From the NCBI GenBank assembly GCA_030442055.1, contig JAUJEB010000002.1, positions 124,001 through 188,000 on the forward strand: a DNA stretch of 64,000 nt, written 5' to 3'. This document shows, one piece after another, positions 36,453 through 46,259 of the stretch (its first letter is position 1; every line of letters begins with the position of its first letter). The stretch is from Agaribacillus aureus (GTDB lineage: Bacteria > Bacteroidota > Bacteroidia > Cytophagales > Cyclobacteriaceae). Under the pieces are notes generated by a model. That model was not told the origin of the DNA, made no database searches, and saw nothing but the letters and a program-made list of their open reading frames with translations. A program made the position numbers and the translations under genes.

Positions 36453-37214
36453 ATGGCATTATCGGTTTTTTCATTAGAAGGAAAGTTAGCGCTGATTACG
36501 GGCGGTGGAACAGGTATCGGATTGGGGATCGCAAAAGCTATGATCGAATCCGGCGCAAAAGTCGTGATAACGGGCCGGAGAGAAACGGTGCTTCTGGAGG
36601 CAATCGAAGTGTTGGGAGATAAGTCTTCTTATCGGGTGAATGATATTAATGACAAAAGGGGCATACCTGCATTGGTTGAAGATATTGAGAAGACCATTGG
36701 ACCCATTGATATTTTAGTCAATAACGCAGGCATCCATCATAAGGCCCCTGCACAAGATACTTCAGACGAGGACTTCGAACGAATTCTCCAAACCAACGTG
36801 ATGAGTGTATTCGCGCTCACACGGGAATGTGCCAGGTATATGTTGCAACGAAATAGCGGTTCAATCCTGATGATCGGTTCTATGGCCGGGCTTTTCGGGA
36901 TTGACAAGGTAGTGGCTTATGGAACTTCCAAAACAGCTTTGACCGGATTAGTCAATACCCTGGTGACCGAATATTCTTCCAGCAATGTAAGAGTCAACGC
37001 CATTGCTCCCGGCTGGATTGAGTCCAATATGTTTTTGAATGCCATCAACAATGACCCTGCGCGAAAGCAACAGATAGTCAATCGGATCGCTATGGATCAC
37101 TTTGGACAGCCTGAGGATATCGGTCATACCGCCGTGTTTTTGAGCTCTGAGGCAGCAAGATATATCACAGGTGTGGTACTTCCGGTTGACGGAGGGGCAG
37201 CAGTAAATTTTTAA
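36453..37214 (+). CDS. SDR oxidoreductase (probable 2-keto-3-deoxy-L-fuconate or L-fucose dehydrogenase)
   Basis: 253 residues. NAD(P) motif GGGTGIG (17-23), NNAG, catalytic Ser143, Tyr156 and Lys160 (YGTSK), and a GGAAVNF-type end mark a classical short-chain dehydrogenase. I chose the ATG at 36453, one base after the preceding stop; the upstream ATG at 36426 lies inside the dehydratase gene. It probably oxidises the 4-hydroxyl of the keto-deoxy acid in the oxidative fucose pathway. Confidence 0.87.
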   Translation: MALSVFSLEGKLALITGGGTGIGLGIAKAMIESGAKVVITGRRETVLLEAIEVLGDKSSYRVNDINDKRGIPALVEDIEKTIGPIDILVNNAGIHHKAPAQDTSDEDFERILQTNVMSVFALTRECARYMLQRNSGSILMIGSMAGLFGIDKVVAYGTSKTALTGLVNTLVTEYSSSNVRVNAIAPGWIESNMFLNAINNDPARKQQIVNRIAMDHFGQPEDIGHTAVFLSSEAARYITGVVLPVDGGAAVNF

Positions 37215-37215
37215 T

Positions 37216-38154
37216 ATGATCAACGAACCGACATACATACACGATCATTTGAGAAGTGCCGCTTTCGATGGCCAGGACCGCCTGGTTTATGGTACCTCCG
37301 GACTGGGAGGGGTATGGGGCGCCGTTAAGGAGACGGAATCTGTGAATGCTATACTTTATGCACTTGAAAATGGGATCTCTGTGTTTGATACAGCGCCATC
37401 CTATGTGAATGCTGAACTTTATTTGGGCAAGGCCCTAAGACAATGGCATGGCGCTAAACCCTTTGTCAGCACCAAAGTTGGCCGGCTCGGAGGAGAGGAT
37501 GCTTTTGATTTCAAACTGGATTATACCGAAGAGGCCATGACCAGAAGCCTGGAGTCCAGCCTGGAAACCCTTGGACTGGATCATATTGATCTTTTGTTCT
37601 TGCATGAACCGCAACTGGTACCTCTGAAAAAAATTGACTCTATCCTTGACACTTTGAAGCGTTTCAAGGAGCGGGGGTTGGTGAAAAAACTTGGAGTTGG
37701 AGGAAATCCGAATAAAGCATTTCTTCCATTTGTGACAAAGGAAAACTTCGATGTGGTCTCGGGCTTCCTGAGAATGGATGCCTGTAACCTTTCTGTTTTC
37801 CAGGGAGAAATTCAACGTTACAAGCGTGAACACATTGCGTATTATGCTGCTTCAGCACTTCACTTTTCATTGCTCGGAAATCGGTATGAACAATACCAAA
37901 AGAATGGTGTCGATGGCGAATGGCTAACGCAGGCAGATTTGGTGAATGCTAAAAAAGTAAAGGCCATTGCGGATAAATATGATATGCCACTGGCTACCCT
38001 GGCCCAGCGCTTTTTATTTTCAATTGCAGAAGCCGACAGGGTAGTCATGGGCGCACGCACTATGGATCAGCTCAGGGCGACATTGTCCGATTGGAAGCAA
38101 GGCAAGTTGTCAAGGGAATTATTTGATGAGATTTTAAATGCCTTAAGGACATGA
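37216..38154 (+). CDS. Aldo-keto reductase (L-fucose / D-threo-aldose 1-dehydrogenase type)
   Basis: 312 residues. It has the AKR tetrad Asp58 (VFDTAPSY), Tyr63, Lys87 (FVSTKVG) and His130 (LLFLHEPQ), and a VYGTSGLGGVWG start typical of fucose dehydrogenases of this family. The reaction would be NAD(P)-dependent oxidation of L-fucose to the lactone. It begins two bases after the SDR stop and overlaps the next start by 4 bases. Confidence 0.85.
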   Translation: MINEPTYIHDHLRSAAFDGQDRLVYGTSGLGGVWGAVKETESVNAILYALENGISVFDTAPSYVNAELYLGKALRQWHGAKPFVSTKVGRLGGEDAFDFKLDYTEEAMTRSLESSLETLGLDHIDLLFLHEPQLVPLKKIDSILDTLKRFKERGLVKKLGVGGNPNKAFLPFVTKENFDVVSGFLRMDACNLSVFQGEIQRYKREHIAYYAASALHFSLLGNRYEQYQKNGVDGEWLTQADLVNAKKVKAIADKYDMPLATLAQRFLFSIAEADRVVMGARTMDQLRATLSDWKQGKLSRELFDEILNALRT

Positions 38155-39170
38155 AAGCTATCCGACTAAACAATCCAGGCAATTGGGAAGCCATTGAACT
38201 GCCTGATCCACGACCTGAATTGCCCGTGGATCACGCCTTATTGAAGGTGACCAAAATCGGTGTCTGTGGTACGGATCTACACGCCTTTAAGGGCACCCAA
38301 CCCTTTTTCAACTATCCAAAGATTCTAGGTCATGAATTGGCAGTTGAGGTGGTGGCGATTGGACGGGAGGTAGCAAATGTCAAACCGGGTGATCGCTGTT
38401 CCGTGGAGCCTTATTACAATGACGTGATCGGACAGGCAGTCCGGCGAGGTAAGACCAATTGTGGCGAACACCTGAAAGTATTGGGTGTACATGTTGACGG
38501 TGGCATGCGAGAGTACCTTACTTACCCGGCCAAATTTCTGCATCCTTCATCCAGGCTAACAGCGGATCAATTAGCGTTGATTGAGCCGTTGAGCATTGGA
38601 AGCCACGCTGTGGACAGGGCCAGGATTAACAAAAAAGATATCGTACTGGTGATCGGGGCAGGGCCAATCGGGCTGGGCGCTATCCAATTTGCCATGCTGA
38701 CGGATGCAAAGGTTATAGCCATGGACATTGACGAAAATAAACTCGCAAAATGCCGGCAGATCACTGGCATCCGAGACACATTACTCGCAGATGGTGATGT
38801 GGAAAAAAAATTGAAAACGATGCTCAATGGGGATCTTCCTACCGTCATTCTCGATGCCACCGGAAACCCTAAATCCATGATGAACACCTTTAATTATGCA
38901 GCTGCTGGGGGTACCATTGTATTTATAGGATTGTTTAAAGGGGACGTTGTGTTCCACGATCCATCATTTCATAAGAAGGAATTGACCTTGATGGCCAGCA
39001 GGGCTGCCTTGAGCGAGGATTTTTCCAGGATCATACAATTAGTGGAAGAAGGGAAAATTGACCCCGCGTCCTACATCACCCATCGCCTGGATTTTAAGGA
39101 GATCCCCGATAAATTCGAAACACTTTACGATCATGGCCCTGATCTCATAAAAGCAATCATCGACCTATAA
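38151..39170 (+). CDS. Zinc-type alcohol dehydrogenase (MDR), structural zinc site degraded
   Basis: 339 residues. The catalytic zinc ligands are present: Cys39 (VCGTDLHAFKG), His61-Glu62 (LGHELAVEVV) and Glu145 (LIEPLSIG). The NAD fold is VIGAGPIGLGAIQF. The structural-zinc lobe, which normally has four cysteines, retains only Cys104 (VRRGKTNCGEHLKVLG). Similar to L-galactonate/threonine-type dehydrogenases. It probably oxidises an intermediate or the lactaldehyde/lactate side of fucose catabolism. The ATG overlaps the AKR stop (ATGA). Confidence 0.85.
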   Translation: MKAIRLNNPGNWEAIELPDPRPELPVDHALLKVTKIGVCGTDLHAFKGTQPFFNYPKILGHELAVEVVAIGREVANVKPGDRCSVEPYYNDVIGQAVRRGKTNCGEHLKVLGVHVDGGMREYLTYPAKFLHPSSRLTADQLALIEPLSIGSHAVDRARINKKDIVLVIGAGPIGLGAIQFAMLTDAKVIAMDIDENKLAKCRQITGIRDTLLADGDVEKKLKTMLNGDLPTVILDATGNPKSMMNTFNYAAAGGTIVFIGLFKGDVVFHDPSFHKKELTLMASRAALSEDFSRIIQLVEEGKIDPASYITHRLDFKEIPDKFETLYDHGPDLIKAIIDL

Positions 39171-39181
39171 CAGATTTCAGC

Positions 39182-40810
39182 ATGAATATTTCAGCTTTCG
39201 ATATCATCGTCATCATTCTATACCTCATTGGCATTGTAGTGATTGGCATTTGGGCTGGCGGCGGCTTTAAAAAACAAACGTCTGAAAAGTACTTTCTGGC
39301 TGGTCATTCACTGGGGTGGGGTGTAGTGGGAGCGTCGTTGTTTGCCTCCAACATTTCTACGATTCATATTGTTGGCTTTGCCGAGTCAGGGTTCATCTCA
39401 GGCCTTTCAGATGGCATTTTTGAATGGATGGCCATTCCTTGCCTCGTATTCCTTGGGATTTTCATCGCGCCATTTTACTTCCGAAAAAGAGTGGCAACCA
39501 TTCCCGAATACTTTGAGAACAGGTTTGATGGTGCCTCCCGAACGTTTATGGTCATTTTTGCCATTATTACGGCGCTACTGATGCATATCGGTATCAGTCT
39601 ATATGCCGGCGCTACCATCATGAAGGAGTTTTTCGGCCTGGATCAGGTATGGGGAGTTTTGATTATATCGATTCTGACTGCCATTTATACCATCCAGGGA
39701 GGGTTGAGAGCTGTGGCGGTTACCGAAACTATTCAGTCAGTTATGTTGCTGGGTGGCTGTATTCTCATCACAATTTTTGGACTGCAAATGCTACCCGAGG
39801 CAGGTGTAACAGACTTGAGTTCATTTAAAGCACAGATCAAAGAAGGAAGCCTTTCCATGTTCCGGTCAGATGTTGAAGTGGAAAGGATCGGAGGGATCCC
39901 ATGGTATGCCGTGTTGTTGGGTTATCCTGTTTTAGGAATTTGGTATTGGTTTACTGACCAAACGATCGTACAGCGTGCACTTGGTTCAAGATCTGAAAAT
40001 GATGCGCGAATCGGACCCATGTTTACCAGTATACTCAAACTCGCGCCGGTGTTTTTTATGCTGCTGCCGGGATTGCTGGGGTATATTTTGTTCAAGGAAC
40101 AAATTGAAGCGGCAGGAACCAGTCAAACCTATTCGATCCTGGTAGATGAATTGCTGCCAGTAGGATTGATAGGATTGGTCATAGCGTCGCTTTTGGCAGC
40201 CTTGATGAGTTCAGTTGCTGCCGCATTAAATAGTTCGTCGACCTTGGTGTCGATCGATATCGTGCAGCGGCTCAGGCCCGATACCAAAGATGAAAGACTG
40301 GTCTGGATAGGCAGGGTGACCGTTTTTATCGTGATGGCCATCGCCATTATGTTTTCGTTGGTGGCCGGCGCAAAAGGAGGGTCTATTATTACGATTGTCA
40401 ATTCTATTGGCTCCAGCATCGCACCATCTATTTCCGCCGTATTTATCCTTGGATATTTCTGGAGAAGAGGAACCATGGAAGCGGCCAAATGGACATTTTT
40501 GATTGGACTGATCTTAGGCGTATTGATGTTCTGGCTGGACTTTGCCGATGAAAATGGTGTTAAAATGATCACCGACGAATGGGGGATCATTTTCATGATG
40601 CAAGCCTGGTGGGCCTTTGTGATTTGTTGTGTGGTTTTTGTTGCGATAAGTCTTGCTACACCCGAACCGACCAAACGACAAAAGAGTTTTACCTTTAGGC
40701 CTTCTGAGTATTTCACCAAAATTCAGCATTTGCTTGACTACCGGATCATTGGCGCCGCAGTGATGGGCTTGCTTATTTTTTTATGGACGATCATTGAAAT
40801 TATTGGATAA
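39182..40810 (+). CDS. Sodium/solute symporter (SSS family), probable L-fucose importer
   Basis: 542-residue inner-membrane carrier with about 13-14 helices. The family motifs are visible: YFLAGHSLGWGVVGASLFASNIST, RKRVATIPEYFENRF, IYTIQGGLRAVAVTETIQ, GIWYWFTDQTIVQRALGSR and SLLAALMSSVAAALNSSSTL (parts quoted). SGLT-like members carry sugars with Na+. Its place between the fucose dehydrogenases and mutarotase makes L-fucose the likely substrate. Confidence 0.92.
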   Translation: MNISAFDIIVIILYLIGIVVIGIWAGGGFKKQTSEKYFLAGHSLGWGVVGASLFASNISTIHIVGFAESGFISGLSDGIFEWMAIPCLVFLGIFIAPFYFRKRVATIPEYFENRFDGASRTFMVIFAIITALLMHIGISLYAGATIMKEFFGLDQVWGVLIISILTAIYTIQGGLRAVAVTETIQSVMLLGGCILITIFGLQMLPEAGVTDLSSFKAQIKEGSLSMFRSDVEVERIGGIPWYAVLLGYPVLGIWYWFTDQTIVQRALGSRSENDARIGPMFTSILKLAPVFFMLLPGLLGYILFKEQIEAAGTSQTYSILVDELLPVGLIGLVIASLLAALMSSVAAALNSSSTLVSIDIVQRLRPDTKDERLVWIGRVTVFIVMAIAIMFSLVAGAKGGSIITIVNSIGSSIAPSISAVFILGYFWRRGTMEAAKWTFLIGLILGVLMFWLDFADENGVKMITDEWGIIFMMQAWWAFVICCVVFVAISLATPEPTKRQKSFTFRPSEYFTKIQHLLDYRIIGAAVMGLLIFLWTIIEIIG

Positions 40811-40815
40811 TCAAA

Positions 40816-41622
40816 ATGAAAAATTTATTATATCTCCTCGTTGCGTTTTCCCTGATTACCGCTTGTAACCAACAAAAAAAGGGTGAACAAAAATCGGGAG
40901 CTTCAACTGAAAAGACAACGTCATACGCCGACGATCAATACCGGCGGTTCACCTATTTTTTTCAAACAGAGGAACAGCGTATCAAAGATTTTTTCCAATC
41001 CACGGAGTGGAAGCAAGTCAGAGAGAAAATCAATTCCAAAGAAATCCTTGACTTAAAAGTCTACAATAAGGACAGTGACTATTTTCTTGTCATTGATGCT
41101 GTTCCTGAACTGAACAGTTATTCACTTTTTGATCTGTTAGCCAAAGAGCCTGTATTTTCTGCCCTGGTTGAGATACTGGAATCCAATGAACACCAATTTC
41201 CAGCTCACGACAAGGCACTTGAGCGCATTTATAAACTCGAACAGAGGGTAGCATACAGTCCGGTTGACGGACAATTAAAAACCAAAGCTGGCAACTATAA
41301 GCGGTTTGTTTGGACATTACTTCTTGAAGAAGATCCCGAACTGATGGCGGAGTACCGAAAAGTTCATGGGATCGGAATGGCCTGGCCCGAGATCACCAAC
41401 AACATGAAAACGATTGGGGTGAAGGATATGGAAATATATCTTTATGAAAGCCAGGCAATTCTCATTATGGATACCAAACCAGATTTCGATTTAGAAGAGG
41501 TTGGTCCGAAATGGCAGCAGCTTCCCAGAGAGCAGGAGTGGCAGGAGTATGTTGGCAAGTTCCAGCGAACGGATCCGGAAAGCTCCATCCAGGAGAAATG
41601 GAAAACAATGAATTTGTACTAA
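40816..41622 (+). CDS. Lipoprotein with two mutarotase-like (DUF718) domains
   Basis: 268 residues. The lipobox is LITAC (Cys17). The C-terminal half (about 150-268: YKRFVWTLLLEEDPELMAEY, HGIGMAWPEI, VKDMEIYLYESQAILIMDT) is a clear L-rhamnose/L-fucose mutarotase domain. The N-terminal half (about 37-120: YRRFTYFFQ, ILDLKVYNKDSDYFLVIDAVPEL) repeats the same pattern, so the gene is a fused duplication. It likely interconverts anomers of free fucose in the periplasm before uptake. Known mutarotases of this type are single-domain and cytoplasmic, so export is unusual. Confidence 0.8.
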   Translation: MKNLLYLLVAFSLITACNQQKKGEQKSGASTEKTTSYADDQYRRFTYFFQTEEQRIKDFFQSTEWKQVREKINSKEILDLKVYNKDSDYFLVIDAVPELNSYSLFDLLAKEPVFSALVEILESNEHQFPAHDKALERIYKLEQRVAYSPVDGQLKTKAGNYKRFVWTLLLEEDPELMAEYRKVHGIGMAWPEITNNMKTIGVKDMEIYLYESQAILIMDTKPDFDLEEVGPKWQQLPREQEWQEYVGKFQRTDPESSIQEKWKTMNLY

Positions 41623-41685
41623 TAGTGAAGTAAAACGAGCAAGCGTAAAGTATCGATTGATGGCCTTAGTCTACAATTTAAAGAA

Positions 41686-43194
41686 ATGAAAAGATTCAGT
41701 GGTTTATTACTTATAATTCTAACGATTGGTTGTTCACCAGCGCAGAAAGAAAAACACCGTGCGAAATACGAAGAAAACTGGGAGAGTCTGAAAAATTATG
41801 AGATCCCCCAGTGGATGAAGGACGTCAAATTCGGGATATTTATCCATTGGGGACCTAATTCCGTGGCTGAACTGCATACAGACTGGTATCCTAGATGGAT
41901 GTACCTTGATTCGGGAGATATTGATCCCCAGACAGGAAAATATATAGACAATGAACCGCACCCTGCTGTGGCCTATCACAGAGAAAAATTTGGAGACCAA
42001 AAAGAATTTGGTTACAAAGACCTGATTCCTATGTTTACGATGGAAGACTTTGATCCCAAGGCATGGGTGGCGTTATTTAAAAAGGCCGGTGCCCAATACG
42101 TGGTGCCGGTCGCTGAACATCACGACGGCTACGCTCTATATGAATCAAGTATCACCCAATATAATGCTGTGAACATGGGGCCAAAACGTGATGTTTTAAA
42201 GGAGCTTATTCAGGAGACCAAAAGACAAGGTTTGATATGTGGCGTAAGCTCTCATCTGGCTTTCAACTGGAATTTTTATAACCAAAAGGACTATTTTGAT
42301 ACCGGCGATCCGCAATATGCCGATTTGTATGCACCGCCACATAAACTGGGAGAACCGGCCAGTAAAGAATGGTTGGCTAACACCTGGTGGCCCAGGACAA
42401 AAGAAATTATCGATAAATATCAGCCTGATATTCTGTGGTTTGACTTCTATTTAGATAGGCCTGAGTTTGCCCCATACCACAAAAAACTGGCAGCCTATTA
42501 CTATAATTCCGGGCTTGAAAGAAACAAAACGGTAGTGCTTCAAACCAAAAACTTCAAGTATGAGTCGTACCCTGTAGGCACCCATATGCTGGATCTGGAA
42601 CGCAGCAAAATGGATTCTATTCGCGATGAATACTGGCAAACGGATACTTCCATTGGAAAAAATTCATGGTATTATGCGAAAAACTGGATCCCGAAATCTG
42701 CCGGTGAGTTAATTGCGGATTTGGTTGATATTGTCAGCAAGAACGGATGCCTTTTACTCAATATCGGTCCAAGAAAAGACGGTATTATTCCCGATGATCA
42801 ACAAAAGACCTTGTTGGACATGGGGAAGTGGTTGAAAGTTAATGGTGAGGCGATATATGGTGCCACGTACTGGGAAGTATACGGGGAGGGGCCAACCAAA
42901 ACCAACACGGGCCATCTTTCAGAGGGTAAAAACAAGCGCTTTACCGAAGAGGATATTCGTTTCACAACAAAAGACAATGTGCTTTATGCCACCGTGTTGG
43001 TTCCACCGTCAGACCATATTAATATCAATTATTTAAACACAAACAACATCGGTATAAAATCGATAGACTTGCTGGGATACAAGGGTGAAATTCAATTCGC
43101 CCAGTCACCGGAAAAGCTGACTATTCAATATCCTTCGGATGCAGAATTAGAACATGGCTGGGTTTTTAAGATCTATCCGGAAGGCAAACTATAG
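41686..43194 (+). CDS. Alpha-L-fucosidase, GH29, lipoprotein
   Basis: 502 residues. The lipobox is LTIGC (Cys16). GH29 features are WMKDVKFGIFIHWGPNSV (43-60), EHHDGYALY (144-152), NWNFY and the nucleophile Asp253 in DILWFDFYLD, then LLLNIGPRKDGIIP and a C-terminal beta domain. It releases terminal L-fucose in the periplasm. It follows the mutarotase gene, giving a release-mutarotate-import chain. Confidence 0.95.
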   Translation: MKRFSGLLLIILTIGCSPAQKEKHRAKYEENWESLKNYEIPQWMKDVKFGIFIHWGPNSVAELHTDWYPRWMYLDSGDIDPQTGKYIDNEPHPAVAYHREKFGDQKEFGYKDLIPMFTMEDFDPKAWVALFKKAGAQYVVPVAEHHDGYALYESSITQYNAVNMGPKRDVLKELIQETKRQGLICGVSSHLAFNWNFYNQKDYFDTGDPQYADLYAPPHKLGEPASKEWLANTWWPRTKEIIDKYQPDILWFDFYLDRPEFAPYHKKLAAYYYNSGLERNKTVVLQTKNFKYESYPVGTHMLDLERSKMDSIRDEYWQTDTSIGKNSWYYAKNWIPKSAGELIADLVDIVSKNGCLLLNIGPRKDGIIPDDQQKTLLDMGKWLKVNGEAIYGATYWEVYGEGPTKTNTGHLSEGKNKRFTEEDIRFTTKDNVLYATVLVPPSDHININYLNTNNIGIKSIDLLGYKGEIQFAQSPEKLTIQYPSDAELEHGWVFKIYPEGKL

Positions 43195-43291
43195 AGAAGG
43201 AAGCGGAGAGGTGATGACAATTTTTTAAATTGGTTTTTGGGGGCTGATATCCGATTTATGGCCTTCTAATGTAAATGAAAATTTTCTACTC

Positions 43292-45133
43292 ATGACAATT
43301 ACCAAAACAATTTCCATGAGACCATATACCCGGTGGGCTTTGCATTTTTTACTAATTCTTTTGGTAACTGTAGTATCGGTTCCATTGACCAGAGCTTTGC
43401 AAAGGCCAAATGTAATTCTGATTATGACAGATGATCAGGGATATGGAGATTTGAGTTGTCATGGCAATCCTTACCTGGAAACCCCCAACCTGGACAAGTT
43501 GCACGCACAGGCAGTTCGTTTCACTGATTTTCATGTTGATCCCACATGCGCACCAACACGTGCTGCGCTAATGACAGGGAAATATGCACATCATGTGGGT
43601 GTATGGCATACCGTTAGCGGTGGTAACCATTTGCGCGCTTCGGAAATAACGATGGCGGATGTCTTTAAATCTTCAGGTTACAAAACAGGTATTTTTGGCA
43701 AGTGGCATCTCGGATCTAATTATCCATACCGGCCAATGGATAGGGGGTTTGATGAATGGCTGGGACAGGGAGACGGTGGCACAGGTACGACCGATGACTG
43801 GTTTGATAATGACCGGGTCAACGATTACTACTGGCACAACGGCCAGCGCGAGCAAATAAATGGCTTTGCTCCGGATGTATTTTACGACGCTGCCATAGAC
43901 TTTATGCGGGAAAATAAACGGAATAACAAACCATTTTTTATATATCTTCCAACCTACCTGCCACATCATCCTCACACCTTGCCTGACACGGCCTGGGCCG
44001 AAAATGCCAATTCGAAGGTATCAAAATATGTCTCCTATTTCTTCGCAGGGATCAAGCGCATTGATCGGAACATCGGCAAGTTACGAAAAGCACTTGACGC
44101 CTCAGGAGCATCAGAAAACACCATCCTGATTTTTATGAGTGACAATGGTGGCACAGCAGGTGTCAAATTATTTAACGCAGGAATGCGAGGTCGCAAAGGG
44201 CAGGTCTATGATGGTGGACATCGTGTACCCTTTTTCATTCATTGGCCCAACGGGAAATTGAAGCACGGTAGCGATGTGAATGATTTAACATCACATATAG
44301 ATGTATTGCCAACCCTTATCGATCTTTGCAAGTTGAAAGTAGATCAAGCGCTGGCATTTGATGGCCGGAGCTTCAGAGAACAACTTATCAAGCCAGCATT
44401 ATCGTTACCGGAGCGCACACTGTTTGTGGAAACGCAGCGAACCCATACATCAAAGCGGTGGGTGAAAACGGCCGGTATGACCAACCGCTGGAGATTAATC
44501 GATAACACCGAGCTTTACGACATGGAAAATGATCCCGGTCAGACTAGCAATGTTATAGATAAATTCCCAGAGGTGGCAACAAAGATCCGCCAGGAACACG
44601 AGCGGTACTGGTCTAAAGTTACTCCAGCGGATCGAGACCAGCCTCGATTCATCATCGGTCATCCCAATGATCCTGAGACATTTCTTACACCATCCGACTG
44701 GTATTTACCCGATGTGCCCTGGAACCATGCCCAGGTGGCGGCGGGGAGTCCTCATGCAGGTGCATGGCAAATTGCTGCGGCAAAGGATGGGGTTTATCGA
44801 TTTGAAATACGGCGATGGCCCAGGGAGGCAAATGCCCACATTCGCGGCATTCCTGATTTCGAGTACAAAGCAACCGACGCCTGGAATGCATCTGGCGGTG
44901 TCAAGAGGCTGATCTACGGAGACCAGATGGTGGCTTTACCGGTTCGATCTATAAAGCTGGACGTTGGAGCGTATTCCCGGATCAAAACAATCAACGAAGA
45001 TGATACAAATGCCGTATTTGAGGTGCCTATGAAGGCAGGTAATACCCAGGTTAAGGGTGTGATGCTTGATCGTGACGGCAAGGTGATTGGCGGAGCATAC
45101 TATGTCTATGTCACACGTTTGAAGGATCTTTAG
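43292..45133 (+). CDS. Formylglycine-dependent sulfatase (S1 family) with C-terminal extension
   Basis: 613 residues. The signal or anchor lies at 15-35. The active-site sequence is CAPTR (Cys86, to become formylglycine) in DPTCAPTRAALMTGKY, with Asp47-Asp48 (IMTDDQGYGD) and MSDNGG binding calcium, and GKWHLG. A C-terminal beta domain (about 450-613) not needed for the core fold follows. Beside GH29 it suggests that the fucose is sulfated. The maturase is not in the window. Confidence 0.92.
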   Translation: MTITKTISMRPYTRWALHFLLILLVTVVSVPLTRALQRPNVILIMTDDQGYGDLSCHGNPYLETPNLDKLHAQAVRFTDFHVDPTCAPTRAALMTGKYAHHVGVWHTVSGGNHLRASEITMADVFKSSGYKTGIFGKWHLGSNYPYRPMDRGFDEWLGQGDGGTGTTDDWFDNDRVNDYYWHNGQREQINGFAPDVFYDAAIDFMRENKRNNKPFFIYLPTYLPHHPHTLPDTAWAENANSKVSKYVSYFFAGIKRIDRNIGKLRKALDASGASENTILIFMSDNGGTAGVKLFNAGMRGRKGQVYDGGHRVPFFIHWPNGKLKHGSDVNDLTSHIDVLPTLIDLCKLKVDQALAFDGRSFREQLIKPALSLPERTLFVETQRTHTSKRWVKTAGMTNRWRLIDNTELYDMENDPGQTSNVIDKFPEVATKIRQEHERYWSKVTPADRDQPRFIIGHPNDPETFLTPSDWYLPDVPWNHAQVAAGSPHAGAWQIAAAKDGVYRFEIRRWPREANAHIRGIPDFEYKATDAWNASGGVKRLIYGDQMVALPVRSIKLDVGAYSRIKTINEDDTNAVFEVPMKAGNTQVKGVMLDRDGKVIGGAYYVYVTRLKDL

Positions 45134-45244
45134 GAAAACGCTGAGGGATCTTTTTGTTTGGCTGGCCATAACGAATTGCCCCATCAATTTATAGCAGGCA
45201 AAGGGTTATATTCCATTGCTTTTACAGCATAGATGATAAAGCAT

Positions 45245-46246
45245 TTACCCTGTCCTGGAATATACGATAATCCCCAACCCGAGCACAAAAAGCAGAAACA
45301 TGAGCGCAATCAAAGGGTTGGTTCCTTTGGGCGCTGTTTTGAATTCCTTCCAAATAAATACGCCCCATGCAGCTGCTACCATGGTGGCCCCTTGGCCTAA
45401 ACCATAAGAAATGGCAAAGCCCGCCTTTTCAGACGCAATCAAACTCAATGACATGCCGATACCCCAAATAATACCTCCCAAAATACCAATTACATGTAAT
45501 TTTAAGGTACCCAGTTTGAAATAATCTTTATAGGTTACCTTGTTGCCTTCTACAGGTTTGTACATAAACCAGGTGTTCCATAAAAAGTTGGAAGCAAAGA
45601 TACCTAGCGAGAACACAAATACAGCAGCATAGGGGGTGAATAGACCCGCCTCGGGATTTACAAAGTCGGTTGAGGTTGATGCAGCTACAAAACGAAAGAA
45701 AAAGCCCATCAAAACACCGCCGGCAATCGAAAGCAACAGTCCTTTGGCGGTAGAGGAAGCTTGCTGATTGGGTAAACGTTTATAAATCACAGCATCAAGT
45801 ATAATCGCGATGACCACCAGGAGAACGCCCAGGAACAACCAAAGCGGATCTCCCACAGGGTTGGCTATGTAATTCACCACTACCCCTAAGACCAAGGCAA
45901 TGCCAATGCCTACCGGAAATGCAACTGCCATACCAGCAACTGCAATGGCGGCCACGATCAACAGATTGGCTAAGTTGAATATGACACCGCCCAAAAAAGC
46001 AGATAGATAAGTCTGCTGCCGGGCCTGACCCAAATCTTCCAAAAAAGGGCGGCCTTCAGTACCTGAACTTCCTAAAGTGAAGCCAAACACCAGTGTCAGC
46101 AAAACGATACCGATGACATAATCCCAATAAAACAGCGGAAACCCCCATGATTTTGAGGCCATTTTTTGGGTATTGGCCCAGGAACCCCAACATAGCATGG
46201 TAATAATACATAAGACAACGGCAAGTAGATAACTGGATGGAATGAA
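45245..46246 (-). CDS. GRP/RbsU-type sugar transporter
   Basis: About 333 residues, ten membrane helices, with the pattern of the glucose/ribose porter family of the drug/metabolite superfamily (ITMLCWGSWANTQK, FPVGIGIALVLGVVVNYI, GGIIWGIGMSLSLIASEKAGFAISYGLGQG in part). I chose the ATG at 46246 (MFIPSSYLLAVVL); the ATG at 46276 overlaps the ribokinase end. It lies directly downstream of rbsK, so ribose is the probable substrate. Confidence 0.88.
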   Translation of the reverse strand, partial: FIPSSYLLAVVLCIITMLCWGSWANTQKMASKSWGFPLFYWDYVIGIVLLTLVFGFTLGSSGTEGRPFLEDLGQARQQTYLSAFLGGVIFNLANLLIVAAIAVAGMAVAFPVGIGIALVLGVVVNYIANPVGDPLWLFLGVLLVVIAIILDAVIYKRLPNQQASSTAKGLLLSIAGGVLMGFFFRFVAASTSTDFVNPEAGLFTPYAAVFVFSLGIFASNFLWNTWFMYKPVEGNKVTYKDYFKLGTLKLHVIGILGGIIWGIGMSLSLIASEKAGFAISYGLGQGATMVAAAWGVFIWKEFKTAPKGTNPLIALMFLLFVLGLGIIVYSRTG

Positions 46247-46259
46247 CATATAACTTGAT

